From an uncultured Gemmiger sp. (GTDB lineage Bacteria > Bacillota > Clostridia > Oscillospirales > Ruminococcaceae), in the NCBI GenBank assembly GCA_944386495.1, contig CALXBE010000013.1, forward strand, positions 1 through 58,967: a stretch of 58,967 bases of DNA, given 5' to 3'. Positions 23,425 through 32,707 of the stretch are shown here, piece by piece. A program made the position numbers and the translations under genes. A model generated the notes under the pieces. The model was not told the DNA's origin, did not search any database, and saw only the letters and a list, made by a program, of their open reading frames with translations. Numbering within the stretch: position 1 is the first letter of the stretch; each line of letters starts with the position of its first letter.

Positions 23425-24819
23425 ATGGCTATGTGGGCAGGGCGGTTCCAGAAAGAGCTGGACCCCAGAACCAACGACTTCAATTCATCCATTCGGTTTG
23501 ACGCCCGGATGTTCCGGGAGGACATTACCGGCAGTCTGGCCCACGCCGCCATGCTGGCCAAGCAGGGAATCATCTCCCAGGCCGACCTGGAAGCCATCCA
23601 GGACCAGCTCCCCCAAATCTGCCAGGAAATAGCCGACGGCACCCTGGCCATGGACCCCAACGCCGAGGACATCCACATGTTTGTGGAGGCGGAGCTGACT
23701 GCCCGGGTGGGAGATGCGGGAAAGCGGCTTCACACCGGACGGAGCCGGAACGACCAGGTGGCCCTGGACATCCGCCTTTATCTCCGCCGGGAAATGGAGG
23801 AGATTTCCCAGCTGGCGGGAGAGTTTGTGGACACCCTCTGCGACCTGGCCCAGGAAAACACCCAGACCATCATGCCCGGGTACACCCATCTTCAGCGGGC
23901 CCAGCCCATCACCTTCGGCCATCATCTCATGGCCTACGCCTTTATGCTGCTGCGGGACCTGGAACGGCTTTTCCAGACCCGGGCCCGGATGAACTATTCC
24001 CCTCTGGGAAGCGGAGCCCTGGCCACCACCACCCATCCCCTGGACCGGTACGCCACCGCCCAGGCCCTGGGATTTGAGGGAATCGTGGAGAACAGCCTGG
24101 ACGGGGTGTCCGACCGGGATTTCTGCCTGGAACTGGCCAGCGACCTGAGCATTCTCATGATGCACCTGTCCCGGTTCAGCGAGGAAGTGGTCCTCTGGTG
24201 CAGCTGGGAGTTCAAGTTTGTGGAGCTGGACGATGCCTTTGCCACCGGCTCCTCCATTATGCCCCAGAAGAAAAACCCGGACATTACCGAACTGGTCCGG
24301 GGCAAGACCGGGCGGGTGTACGGGGATCTCATGACCCTGCTCACCATGATGAAGGGTCTGCCCCTGGCCTACAACAAGGATATGCAGGAGGACAAGGAGG
24401 CCATCTTTGACGCGGTGGACACCGTCAAGCTCTGTCTGGAAACGGTGATTCCCATGACCCGGACCATGAAGCCCATCCCCCAGAATATGCGGGCCGCTGC
24501 TGCCAAGGGATTCATCAACGCCACCGACTGCGCCGACTACCTGGCCAAGAAGGGGGTACCCTTCCGGGCCGCTTACAAAATCACCGGGCAGCTGGTGGCC
24601 CGGTGCATTGACCAGGGGCTGACCCTGGAGACCCTTCCCCTCTCAGAATACTGCCAGGCAAGCCCGGTATTTGAGGAGGACATTTACCAGGCCATCAGCC
24701 TGGACACCTGCGTAAAGGGAAGGAACCTGCCCGGAGGCCCCGCCCCCGAACAGGTAAAGGCCCAGATCGCCAGCGCCCGGAAAACCCTGGCCGCCCTGAA
24801 GGAGGAAGCTCATGTATAA
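23425..24819 (+). CDS. argH: Argininosuccinate lyase
   Basis: The enzyme splits argininosuccinate into arginine and fumarate. The protein has 464 residues, as usual. It starts MAMWAGRFQKELDP, and carries HTGRSRNDQVA, YTHLQRAQP and the fumarase/aspartase superfamily signature GSSIMPQKKNPD containing the catalytic Ser loop. AAAAGGAGA precedes the ATG. Its end overlaps argC by 8 nt. Confidence 0.98.
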   Translation: MAMWAGRFQKELDPRTNDFNSSIRFDARMFREDITGSLAHAAMLAKQGIISQADLEAIQDQLPQICQEIADGTLAMDPNAEDIHMFVEAELTARVGDAGKRLHTGRSRNDQVALDIRLYLRREMEEISQLAGEFVDTLCDLAQENTQTIMPGYTHLQRAQPITFGHHLMAYAFMLLRDLERLFQTRARMNYSPLGSGALATTTHPLDRYATAQALGFEGIVENSLDGVSDRDFCLELASDLSILMMHLSRFSEEVVLWCSWEFKFVELDDAFATGSSIMPQKKNPDITELVRGKTGRVYGDLMTLLTMMKGLPLAYNKDMQEDKEAIFDAVDTVKLCLETVIPMTRTMKPIPQNMRAAAAKGFINATDCADYLAKKGVPFRAAYKITGQLVARCIDQGLTLETLPLSEYCQASPVFEEDIYQAISLDTCVKGRNLPGGPAPEQVKAQIASARKTLAALKEEAHV

Positions 24820-25741
24820 GGTATTTGTAGACGGCAGCGCCGGGACCACCGGCCTGCGGATTCTGGAACGGCTGGCCGCCCGGGAGGACATCCAGCTTCT
24901 CACCATCTCGGAGGAGGACCGGAAGGTGGTGGAAAAGCGGGCGGAGAAAATCAACTCTGCCGACCTGGCGTTCCTCTGTCTCCCGGATGCAGCCGCCAAG
25001 GAGGTAATGCCTCTGGTGGACCCGGCGGTCAAGGTGCTGGACACCTCCACCGCCCACCGGACCAATCCCCAGTGGGTGTACGGTCTGCCTGAGCTAACCG
25101 GGAAACGGGAGGCCATCGTCCAGTCCACCCGGGTGGCGGTCCCCGGCTGTTACGCCACCGGCTTTATCACCCTGGCAGCGCCTTTGGTGGAGCTGGGGCT
25201 GCTGACCCCCGACTATCCCCTGGTCTGTCAGGGATTGTCCGGGTACTCCGGCGCCGGGAAAAGCGGCATTGCCCAGTATCAGGACCCGGACCGGGACATT
25301 GCCTTTGAAAGCCCCCGCCCCTACGCCCTGAACCAGGGCCACAAACACCTGCCCGAGATGGTGGCGGTGTCGGGACTGACCCGCACTCCCCTTTTCTGCC
25401 CGGTGGTGGACGATTACTACTCGGGAATGGAAGTGACGATTCCCCTCCATCTGGATCTGGTAGGGCATACCGGCCAGGAACTGGCCCAGGCTCTGGCGGA
25501 CTACTACGCCGGTCAGCCTCTCATCACCGTCCATCCTCTGGGAGAGGCCCCTGCTTTCCTCCCTGCCAACGGAAAGGCGGACAAGGACGACCTGGAAATT
25601 TTCACCACCCTTTCCGCCGACGGAAAGCGGATGCTTCTTATCAGCCGGTTTGACAACCTGGGAAAAGGCAGCTCGGGAGCGGCCATCCAGTGCATGAACC
25701 TTATGCTGGGGACCCCGGAGACCCTGGGGCTGGACCTGTAA
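24812..25741 (+). CDS. argC: N-acetyl-gamma-glutamyl-phosphate reductase, short (type 2) form
   Basis: The enzyme reduces N-acetylglutamyl phosphate to the semialdehyde with NADPH. At 309 residues this is the shorter type 2 form, not the 340-residue type 1. The N-terminal Rossmann motif is VDGSAGTTGLRI; the catalytic Cys is in VPGCYATGF (about residue 113), and HKHLPE supplies conserved His residues. It overlaps argH by 8 nt (ATGTATAA), which implies translational coupling. Confidence 0.95.
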   Translation: MYKVFVDGSAGTTGLRILERLAAREDIQLLTISEEDRKVVEKRAEKINSADLAFLCLPDAAAKEVMPLVDPAVKVLDTSTAHRTNPQWVYGLPELTGKREAIVQSTRVAVPGCYATGFITLAAPLVELGLLTPDYPLVCQGLSGYSGAGKSGIAQYQDPDRDIAFESPRPYALNQGHKHLPEMVAVSGLTRTPLFCPVVDDYYSGMEVTIPLHLDLVGHTGQELAQALADYYAGQPLITVHPLGEAPAFLPANGKADKDDLEIFTTLSADGKRMLLISRFDNLGKGSSGAAIQCMNLMLGTPETLGLDL

Positions 25742-25768
25742 AACACCAATCAACGGGAGAGTATTTGT

Positions 25769-26989
25769 ATGAAGGAAATTCAGGGCGGCATCTGTGCCGC
25801 AAAGGGATATAAAGCCGCCGGGGTACACTGCGGTATCCGGAAAAACCATTTCAAGGCCGATCTGGCCCTGGTGACCAGTGAGGTCCGGGCCGCCGGAGCC
25901 GCCTGCTACACCACCAACAAGGTATACGGCGCCCCCATTGTCATTGACCGGAAACATCTTGCCGACGGATACGCCCAGGCCATTGTGGTGAACAGCGGCA
26001 ACGCCAACACCTGCGCCCCCGGCGGGGAGCAGCTGGCCCTGGATGTGTGCGGACTGGTGGCCAAGGAGCTGGGGATTCCCGCTGAGGATGTGCTTCCCTC
26101 CTCCACCGGAGTCATTGGTCAGGCCATGAGCCTGGAGCCTTTCGCCGCCGGAGTGCCCATGGCAGCCGCTCAGCTGGACCACAGCCCCGAGGCCGCCCAC
26201 GCTGCCGCCACCGCCATTATGACCACCGACACCCATGCAAAGGAATACGCCCTGGAGTTTACCCTGGGCGGAAAAACCTGCCGCCTGGGAGCCATGGCCA
26301 AGGGCAGCGGGATGATCCATCCCAACATGGCCACCATGCTTCTGTTTATGACCACTGACGCCGCCATGGCCCCGGCGGTGCTCCAGCAGGCCCTGAGCCA
26401 GGTGGTTCCCGCCACCTTCAACCAGATCAGCGTGGACGGGGACACCTCCACCAATGACACGGTCATTCTGCTGGCCAACGGCCTGGCGGAGAACCAGCCG
26501 GTGGAAGCCGGCACTCCCGACTATGACACCTTTGTCGCCGCCCTCACCACCGTGGCGGAACACCTTTGCCGGGAGCTGGCGGGAGACGGAGAAGGGGCCA
26601 CCAAGCTGCTGGAATGTCAGGTGGTGAACGCACCCTCCCTGGAGGTGGCCCGGGCGGTGAGCCGCTCGGTCATCTGCTCCAGCCTTTTCAAGGCCGCCAT
26701 GTTCGGGGCCGATGCCAACTGGGGACGGATTCTCTGTGCCATCGGGTACACCCCGGGGGACTTCGACATCAGCAAAATCAAGGTATGGCTGTCCAGCGCC
26801 GCCGGGGAGGTTTATGTGTGCGAAAACGCCCGGCACCATGAGTACAGCGAGGAGGAAGCCGCCAAGGTCCTGGCCGAGAAGGAGATCACCATCCTCATTG
26901 ACATGGGCAGCGGCTCCCAATCCGCCAAAGCCTGGGGCTGTGACCTGACCTACGATTATGTGAAAATCAACGGAGATTACCGGACTTAA
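25769..26989 (+). CDS. argJ: Ornithine acetyltransferase / N-acetylglutamate synthase
   Basis: ArgJ transfers the acetyl group from N-acetylornithine to glutamate, which makes the pathway cyclic; no argA or argE is needed and none is seen. The 406-residue proprotein has the self-cleavage site in MIHPNMATMLLFMTTDA, with Thr of ATML as the nucleophile after cleavage into alpha and beta chains. VNSGNANTC and TSTNDTV are conserved. The ribosome site is GGGAGA, somewhat far from the ATG. Confidence 0.97.
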   Translation: MKEIQGGICAAKGYKAAGVHCGIRKNHFKADLALVTSEVRAAGAACYTTNKVYGAPIVIDRKHLADGYAQAIVVNSGNANTCAPGGEQLALDVCGLVAKELGIPAEDVLPSSTGVIGQAMSLEPFAAGVPMAAAQLDHSPEAAHAAATAIMTTDTHAKEYALEFTLGGKTCRLGAMAKGSGMIHPNMATMLLFMTTDAAMAPAVLQQALSQVVPATFNQISVDGDTSTNDTVILLANGLAENQPVEAGTPDYDTFVAALTTVAEHLCRELAGDGEGATKLLECQVVNAPSLEVARAVSRSVICSSLFKAAMFGADANWGRILCAIGYTPGDFDISKIKVWLSSAAGEVYVCENARHHEYSEEEAAKVLAEKEITILIDMGSGSQSAKAWGCDLTYDYVKINGDYRT

Positions 26990-27012
26990 TTTTATTCAGA
27001 GGGGATAGAAAG

Positions 27013-27885
27013 ATGGGGATGAAAAATCAGGAGATGGCGCTGCTTTTCAGCGAGGCAACGCCCTACATTCAGAAATATCACGGCAAGACCCTGGTCATCA
27101 AATACGGGGGAAATGCCATGATCAACCAGGAGCTGAAAAACGCCGTCATGAACGACCTGGTCACCCTGACCCTTTTGGGGGTCCGGGTGGTGCTGGTCCA
27201 CGGAGGCGGCCCCGCCATCAACAAAATGCTGGACAAGGTAGGGGTGGAATCCAAGTTCATCGGCGGGCTCCGGTACACCGATGCCGCCACCATGGAAATC
27301 GTACAGCAGGTGCTGGCCGGGCAGGTGAACAAGGACCTGGTGGCCCTGCTCCGGGGCCGTGGGGTAGGTCTTTGCGGCATGGACGGGCACATGATCATGT
27401 GCCACAAGCTGGAGGGGGAGACCGACCTGGGCTATGTGGGAGAAATCGACAAGGTAAACACCCACCTGATTGACAATCTGCTGGACGACGGGTATATTCC
27501 AGTTATAGCCACGGTGGGAATGGACGACACCGGCACTGCCTACAACATCAACGCCGACACTGCCGCCGCCCAAATCGCCATCGCCCTGAAAGCGGAAAAA
27601 CTGGTGAGCATGACCGACATTGCCGGGCTGCTGCTGGACAAGGACGACGAGTCCACCCTTATCCCCTCGGTGGAGGTATCCGAAATCGAAGGATACCAGA
27701 AGCAGGGGGTCATTTCGGGAGGAATGGTGCCCAAGATCCGGGGAATGGCAGATGCCCTTTACCAGGGGGTCAAGGAGGCCAGCATCATCGACGGCCGGGT
27801 CCTCCATTCCATCCTGTTGGAGATCTTCTCCGATCGGGGCAGCGGAACCCTGTTCTACCGCCGGGGCGCCCGTCACGGCAATTAA
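27013..27885 (+). CDS. argB: Acetylglutamate kinase
   Basis: The kinase phosphorylates N-acetylglutamate. The 290-residue amino-acid-kinase fold has VIKYGGNAM near the N-terminus (ATP-binding Lys and Gly-rich loop), LVHGGGPAIN for acetylglutamate binding, and NINADTAAAQIA. An N-terminal extension of about 20 residues (QEMALLFSEATPYIQKY) is typical of arginine-sensitive hexameric forms, so feedback inhibition by arginine is likely. It is in the middle of the arginine operon. Confidence 0.97.
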   Translation: MGMKNQEMALLFSEATPYIQKYHGKTLVIKYGGNAMINQELKNAVMNDLVTLTLLGVRVVLVHGGGPAINKMLDKVGVESKFIGGLRYTDAATMEIVQQVLAGQVNKDLVALLRGRGVGLCGMDGHMIMCHKLEGETDLGYVGEIDKVNTHLIDNLLDDGYIPVIATVGMDDTGTAYNINADTAAAQIAIALKAEKLVSMTDIAGLLLDKDDESTLIPSVEVSEIEGYQKQGVISGGMVPKIRGMADALYQGVKEASIIDGRVLHSILLEIFSDRGSGTLFYRRGARHGN

Positions 27886-27900
27886 GGAGGTTTGGTTCCT

Positions 27901-29103
27901 ATGAACGGAGAAAAAGTAATCAAGCGGGATGACAAGTATGTGGCCCACACCTACGGACGGAGCCCTTTGGTGCTGGAAAAAGGCCGGGGAATGATCGCCC
28001 TGGACCCCCAGGGCAAGGAATACCTGGACTTTACCAGCGGCATTGGAGTGACCAGCCTGGGATACTGCCATCCCGACTGGGTGGCTGCCGTGGAAAAGCA
28101 GCTGGAGACCCTGCCCCACACCAGCAACCTGTATTACACCGCCCCCTGCGGCAAGCTGGCCAAGCGGCTGTGCAAAATCACCGGGATGGACAAGGTCTTT
28201 TTCGGCAACTCGGGGGCCGAGGCCAACGAGGGCGCCATCAAGGCTGCCCGAAAATACAGTGTGGATAAGTACGGTCCCGGCCGTTCCACCATCATCACCC
28301 TGGAGAACAGCTTCCATGGCCGGACCCTGGCCACCCTTACCGCCACCGGCCAGGAGGTATTCCATCAGGACTTTGGGCCCTTCAACCAGGGGTTCCGGTA
28401 TGTTCCCGCCGGCAACTTTGCCGCTCTGAAAGAGGCCATGGACGAGACGGTCTGTGCCGTTATGTTCGAGTGTGTTCAGGGAGAAGGGGGCGTTATGGCC
28501 CTGGACCCTGCCTTTGTACACAACATGGTCAATTACTGCCGCCAGCAGGATGTGCTGCTCATTGCGGACGAGGTCCAGACCGGCGCCGGGCGGACCGGCA
28601 CCTTCCTGGCCTGCGAGCACTACGGCTTTACCCCCGACATTGCCACCCTGGCCAAGGGCCTGGGGGGCGGCCTGCCCATTGGGGCGGTGCTGATGACCGA
28701 GAGCGTGGCCCAGCACATGGGTCCCGGCAGTCATGGCAGCACCTTCGGCGGGAACCCGGTGGTCTGTGCCGGGGCCCTGGCTGTACTGGACAAGCTGGAA
28801 GATCATGAATTTATGCTGAATGTAGCCGACCGGGCCGCCCAGCTTCGGGCGGGGCTGGCCCAGCTGCCCCATGTGACCCAGGTCTCGGGCCTGGGACTGA
28901 TGGTGGGAATCCAGCTGGAGGAGGGCATCTCCGCCGCAGAGGTCCGGGCCGCCTGCCAGGAGCAGGGGCTGCTGGTCCTCACCGCCAAGACCCGGCTGCG
29001 GATGCTGCCTCCCCTGATCCTCACCCGCCTGGATGTGGAGCGGGCTTTGGAGATTCTAGGGAATGTACTGACCAACTGGAAAAAGGAGGAAACTGAGGGA
29101 TGA
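27901..29103 (+). CDS. argD: Acetylornithine aminotransferase
   Basis: This PLP enzyme converts N-acetylglutamate semialdehyde to N-acetylornithine. The 400-residue chain has FFGNSGAEANEGAIKAAR, the ECVQGEGGV region, and the Schiff-base Lys in DIATLAKGLGGGLPIGA. AAGGAGG lies 10 nt before the ATG at 27901. The last codons overlap argF by 4 nt (ATGA). Class III aminotransferases of this group may also act in lysine synthesis; context favours arginine. Confidence 0.96.
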   Translation: MNGEKVIKRDDKYVAHTYGRSPLVLEKGRGMIALDPQGKEYLDFTSGIGVTSLGYCHPDWVAAVEKQLETLPHTSNLYYTAPCGKLAKRLCKITGMDKVFFGNSGAEANEGAIKAARKYSVDKYGPGRSTIITLENSFHGRTLATLTATGQEVFHQDFGPFNQGFRYVPAGNFAALKEAMDETVCAVMFECVQGEGGVMALDPAFVHNMVNYCRQQDVLLIADEVQTGAGRTGTFLACEHYGFTPDIATLAKGLGGGLPIGAVLMTESVAQHMGPGSHGSTFGGNPVVCAGALAVLDKLEDHEFMLNVADRAAQLRAGLAQLPHVTQVSGLGLMVGIQLEEGISAAEVRAACQEQGLLVLTAKTRLRMLPPLILTRLDVERALEILGNVLTNWKKEETEG

Positions 29104-30014
29104 AACATCTTTTGAAAATGAGCGACCTGACCCGGGAGGAGCTGTTCCATATCCTGGATGTGGCCGATGAGCTGAAGGCGGACAACAAGGCCGGACGGAA
29201 GCATCATTATCTGGAAGGGAAAACCATTGCCCTGATTTTTGCCAAGGCTTCCACCCGGACCCGCACCAGCTTTGAGGTGGGGGCTTACCAGCTGGGCGGT
29301 CTGGGCACCTACCTCAACGCCACCACCGAAATGCAGATCGGACGGGGCGAGCCCATCCAGGACACCGCCCGGGTACTGGGCCGGTACTATGACGGCATTA
29401 TGATCCGCACCTTCAAGCAGAGCGATGTGGAGGCCCTGGCCCAGTGGAGCGGTATCCCCGTCATCAACGGCCTTACCGATTACTGCCACCCCTGCCAGGT
29501 GCTGGCTGACCTGCAGACCATCCGGGAGCGCCGGGGCAGCTTTGAGGGGCTGAAAATGTGCTTTATCGGGGACGGCAACAACATGGCCAACAGCCTCATT
29601 GTAGGCGGCCTGCTGGCCGGAATGTCGGTCACCGCCGTCTGCCCCAACAACTATCTGCCCGCCGCCGATGTGCTGGAATACGCCAAGGCATATCCCGGGA
29701 AATTCACCTTCTGCCAGGACCCCAAGGAGGGGGCCAAGGGTGCGGACATTCTGGTCACCGATGTATGGACCAGCATGGGCCAGGAGGAAGAGACCCAGCT
29801 GCGGAAGAAGGCCTTCCAGGGCTACCAGATCAACGGAGAGCTGCTGAGCCTGGCCAACCCCGGCTGCATGGTCCTCCACTGTCTGCCCGCCCACCGGGGA
29901 GAGGAAATCACCGCCGATGTGTTCGAGGCTCACGCCGACGAGATTTTCGACGAGGCTGAGAACCGGCTCCACGCCCAGAAGGCCGTCATGGCCATCCTCA
30001 TGGGCGGAAAATAA
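29100..30014 (+). CDS. argF: Ornithine carbamoyltransferase
   Basis: The enzyme joins ornithine and carbamoyl phosphate to give citrulline. Its 304 residues carry the carbamoyl-phosphate motif STRTRTSFE (about residues 50-58), HPCQVLAD, and the ornithine-loop signature HCLPAHRGEE with the active Cys. It ends the operon at a bidirectional terminator. No carbamoyl-phosphate synthase gene is nearby. Confidence 0.97.
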   Translation: MKHLLKMSDLTREELFHILDVADELKADNKAGRKHHYLEGKTIALIFAKASTRTRTSFEVGAYQLGGLGTYLNATTEMQIGRGEPIQDTARVLGRYYDGIMIRTFKQSDVEALAQWSGIPVINGLTDYCHPCQVLADLQTIRERRGSFEGLKMCFIGDGNNMANSLIVGGLLAGMSVTAVCPNNYLPAADVLEYAKAYPGKFTFCQDPKEGAKGADILVTDVWTSMGQEEETQLRKKAFQGYQINGELLSLANPGCMVLHCLPAHRGEEITADVFEAHADEIFDEAENRLHAQKAVMAILMGGK

Positions 30015-30026
30015 TTTTTCCACAAA

Positions 30027-30062
30027 AAAGGACGCACCTTGTGTAAAAAGGGTGCGTCCTTT
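30027..30062. terminator. Bidirectional terminator after argF
   Basis: A 12-bp stem with a 12-nt loop, flanked by A-rich and T-rich tracts. It separates the arginine operon from the leftward TVP38 gene. Confidence 0.85.
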
Positions 30063-30073
30063 CTTTTTAAATA

Positions 30074-30748
30074 TCACATTTTCCGCCGGCGTTTCCGGTA
30101 CCAGTTCCAGAAAATCATTCCGGCCAGGTAGAAGACTACCAGTCCTCCCGCTGCCCAGAGGGCCAGGTGGTACTGCTGGCTTTCCAAAGCCGAGCCGCCC
30201 ACCACCGACAGGATGATGGCGGGGAGCCGTCCCGCCCCGCAGATGAGGACCCAGTGGCTCAGCTTGATGTCAGACAATCCCACCAGGTAGCTTATCACAT
30301 CCTTGGGGGTGCCGGGAATCAGGAAAATAAGGAAGAGAATACTCTCCTTTTTTTCATCCGCCCGGAGCAGGGAAAAGGAATCTATCTTCTCCCCGTCCAC
30401 AAACAACTCCACAAAGCCCCGGCCGAACCGGCGGACCAGAAGGAATACCAGGGTGCTGGCCAGGGTTGTGCCGATGCTGCAGAGGATGGTGCCCCACACC
30501 ACTCCGTAGGCATACCCGGCGCCCACCTCAAAGGGACCCCCGGGAATGACCGCCAGGAACACCTGGACCACCACCATCCCCACAAAGAGGACGGCGCCCC
30601 AGACTCCCTTATCGGCTACCCATTGCCGGAACATCTGGGGCTGGTCCATGAAGGCCACCAGGGGCCTGCCCACCAGCCAGCAGATTCCCAGCAGCACCGG
30701 GATTCCCGCCAGAAAGAGAAGGCGTTTTATCTTTTTTTGTCGTTCCAT
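30074..30748 (-). CDS. TVP38/TMEM64 family membrane protein (DedA-like)
   Basis: The 224-residue membrane protein belongs to the VTT (SNARE-associated/DedA) family. The core includes VFLAVIPGGPFEVGAGYAYG (a re-entrant loop), the GTTLAST segment, and FLIFLIPGTPKDVISYLVG, the typical FxxxPxxP-type motif. Relatives act as phospholipid scramblases or transporters; the cargo here is unknown. The start at 30748 (MERQKK) follows GGAGGAG; longer versions begin in the neighbouring intergenic DNA. It is the third gene of a leftward operon with the PfkB kinase and a membrane protein. Confidence 0.85.
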   Translation of the reverse strand: MERQKKIKRLLFLAGIPVLLGICWLVGRPLVAFMDQPQMFRQWVADKGVWGAVLFVGMVVVQVFLAVIPGGPFEVGAGYAYGVVWGTILCSIGTTLASTLVFLLVRRFGRGFVELFVDGEKIDSFSLLRADEKKESILFLIFLIPGTPKDVISYLVGLSDIKLSHWVLICGAGRLPAIILSVVGGSALESQQYHLALWAAGGLVVFYLAGMIFWNWYRKRRRKM

Positions 30749-30801
30749 ATTGCTTTTACTCCTCCCCTTTCCTCTGGATGACCCAAGAGGACGGGGGATA
30801 T

Positions 30802-31734
30802 TCAGTCGGTCACCGGCATATCCAGCCCAAACTCGCTGGGCAGGAACCGGGGACATACATTCTCTGCGGTACAAATCACCGAGGCGGCCAGCCGGGCGCC
30901 CATCTCGCAGCTTTCTTTCAGGGTCTTGCCGTAGGTCAGGCCAATGGCCACCCCGCTGAAAAAGCTGTCCCCTGCCCCGGTGGTGTCCAACACATCCACA
31001 TTCTTGGCGGGGCAGTATCCGCTGGTCCCGTCCATCTGGGCATAGACGGCGCCTTTGTCCCCCATGGTCACCACCATCCGGGGAATCTGGGCTCCTGCCA
31101 CATTCCGGGCCAGTTCCTGTTCCATTGCCTTGGGTTCCAGCTCGCTGTAATCTTCCCCGAAAAGCAGCCCTGCCTCCTGCTGGTTGCAGACAAAGCAGCT
31201 GGTCCGTTTCAGGAAATCCCGCCGCTCCATGGCAATGCTCATATTGCTGACCACGGCGTACACATCCTTATGATACTTCTGGGCGTACTTGAACACCTGG
31301 CTTACCAGCTCGGATTCCATGTCGATCTCCAGGCAGATGCTGTCGCAGTCCCGGAAAATCTCGTCCCCCTTCTCCTCCAGCAGTCCTGCCAGAGGGGTCA
31401 GGTCGGGGCGCTTGCTGATGGCGGCGGTCACATCCCCGTTGTTGTCAAAGATGGCCAGCCAGGTTCCCATTCCCTGGGGAGTGCGAAGGATATAGTCGGT
31501 GTTCACCTTATGGCGGCGGAGTTTTTTGATTACATCCTCCCCCATGCCGGTGTCGTCCACAATGCTTACAAAGGTGGGGCGAAGCTCCACATTGGCAATG
31601 TCCTCCGCCACATTCCGGCTGACACCACCGTGGACCTGCTCCACCCGGCCTGCATTTCTTCCCGCGGGAATATATGAGGAAAGGGGATGTCCCTTGATAT
31701 CTACAAAAACAGCGCCCAGTACTACGATTCCCAT
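30802..31734 (-). CDS. PfkB-family sugar or nucleoside kinase
   Basis: The 310-residue ribokinase-fold enzyme phosphorylates a sugar, nucleoside or related alcohol. It has the N-terminal substrate region GRNAGRVEQVHGGVSRNVAED (Gly-Gly hinge) and the C-terminal signature DTTGAGDSFFSGVA with the catalytic Asp in GAGD. VVTMGDKGAVYA forms the ATP side. The N-terminal half resembles pseudouridine or adenosine kinases more than fructokinases, but the substrate cannot be assigned. Its ORF lies 24 nt downstream of the preceding membrane protein gene on the same strand. Confidence 0.88.
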   Translation of the reverse strand: MGIVVLGAVFVDIKGHPLSSYIPAGRNAGRVEQVHGGVSRNVAEDIANVELRPTFVSIVDDTGMGEDVIKKLRRHKVNTDYILRTPQGMGTWLAIFDNNGDVTAAISKRPDLTPLAGLLEEKGDEIFRDCDSICLEIDMESELVSQVFKYAQKYHKDVYAVVSNMSIAMERRDFLKRTSCFVCNQQEAGLLFGEDYSELEPKAMEQELARNVAGAQIPRMVVTMGDKGAVYAQMDGTSGYCPAKNVDVLDTTGAGDSFFSGVAIGLTYGKTLKESCEMGARLAASVICTAENVCPRFLPSEFGLDMPVTD

Positions 31735-31758
31735 AGATTCACATCCTTTTCATTTTGA

Positions 31759-32505
31759 TTATCCTTCCCGGATGGAGAAGGCGCAGCCCAGACCCAAAAG
31801 CCCTACCAGACCCAGGCAGAACAGTTCCAGCAGCCCCGTCATGGTGCCGCCCCCCGAGAGGAAGGTCCAGACTCCCTGGGGGAAGATGATGCAGCTGTCC
31901 AGGAAGAAGGCCCACATTCCCGCCGTATAACAGCCGGCCAGTCCCGGTTCCCCCGGCAGATAGACCAGCCGGAGCAGCTTGACCAGGAACCAGAGGGCAG
32001 CCAGGTAGGCCAGAGCCTCCCACACCACCCCGATCCGGTGGAGGTTGGCGGCGTAGGTCAACCCATGGAGAAAGCTCTTATAAAGGAAGTATAAGGTCCC
32101 GGCGATCCCCAGGGGGACCGGGATGAGGGCCCGGTAGCTGAGCCCCAGCCAGTATACCCCCAGAAGGGCCAGCCAGATCCCCGCCAGGCCGGGCAGGACC
32201 CAGTCCAGCACCTTGTTGGTGTTTAGGTACTGGGCCGCGGTCATGCAGAGCCCCGCCCCTGCTCCAAAGCTGAGGAGGGCGCAGCCCAACCGGGGCCGGG
32301 GCTGGGGCAGGCTGCGGGGCCTGGCCGCCTGGCCCATGGCCCACAGAAGGAGAAGCACTGCTCCCAGCGCCAGATACCGCACCCAGTAAGGTCCCTGGGT
32401 GGGGAACCCGGAGGGGTACTCGGTAAAGTTATTCAAATCCAGCCAGCGGGCCAGGCCTGCCCCTATGCAGACCAGCGCCCCAAGGAATGTATAGATAGGT
32501 TTCAT
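31759..32505 (-). CDS. Polytopic membrane protein of unknown function
   Basis: This 248-residue protein has about seven to eight hydrophobic segments and short loops. It starts MKPIYTFLGALVCIGAGLAR after GGAGGAA. A conserved-looking SFLHGLTYAANLHRIG segment follows the fifth helix. I do not recognise a family. Its position as first gene of a leftward operon with a PfkB kinase and a VTT protein is the only functional hint. It is divergent from spoIID. Confidence 0.65.
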   Translation of the reverse strand: MKPIYTFLGALVCIGAGLARWLDLNNFTEYPSGFPTQGPYWVRYLALGAVLLLLWAMGQAARPRSLPQPRPRLGCALLSFGAGAGLCMTAAQYLNTNKVLDWVLPGLAGIWLALLGVYWLGLSYRALIPVPLGIAGTLYFLYKSFLHGLTYAANLHRIGVVWEALAYLAALWFLVKLLRLVYLPGEPGLAGCYTAGMWAFFLDSCIIFPQGVWTFLSGGGTMTGLLELFCLGLVGLLGLGCAFSIREG

Positions 32506-32636
32506 GGATTCCTCCGCATATCCTCCCGGGCCGGGGCATAAAATGGAATGGACAATCCCTCCGGAAAGATGATTTCCCACAGAGCCGGGCTCTGGGGGGC
32601 TGTCCCTCCCGGCCCCCTCTCAGGGCCGGAAAAAAG

Positions 32637-32668
32637 GACATAAATAAAAATGGTATATACCATAATAC
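32637..32668 (+). promoter_or_regulatory. Possible sigma-E-like promoter of the spoIID-type gene
   Basis: GACATAAAT, a 15-nt spacer and CATAATAC resemble the mother-cell sigma-E consensus. The region also contains the palindrome GGTATATACC. Vegetative promoters are not obvious. The match is imperfect. Confidence 0.35.
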
Positions 32669-32707
32669 CCAGTTTCAGCCGGGATTTCAAGTATCAAGGA
32701 GGAACCT

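Noticed and set aside
25094-28872. Two 600-codon frames antisense to argC-argJ and argB-argD
   Set aside because: Shadow frames of well-supported arginine genes.
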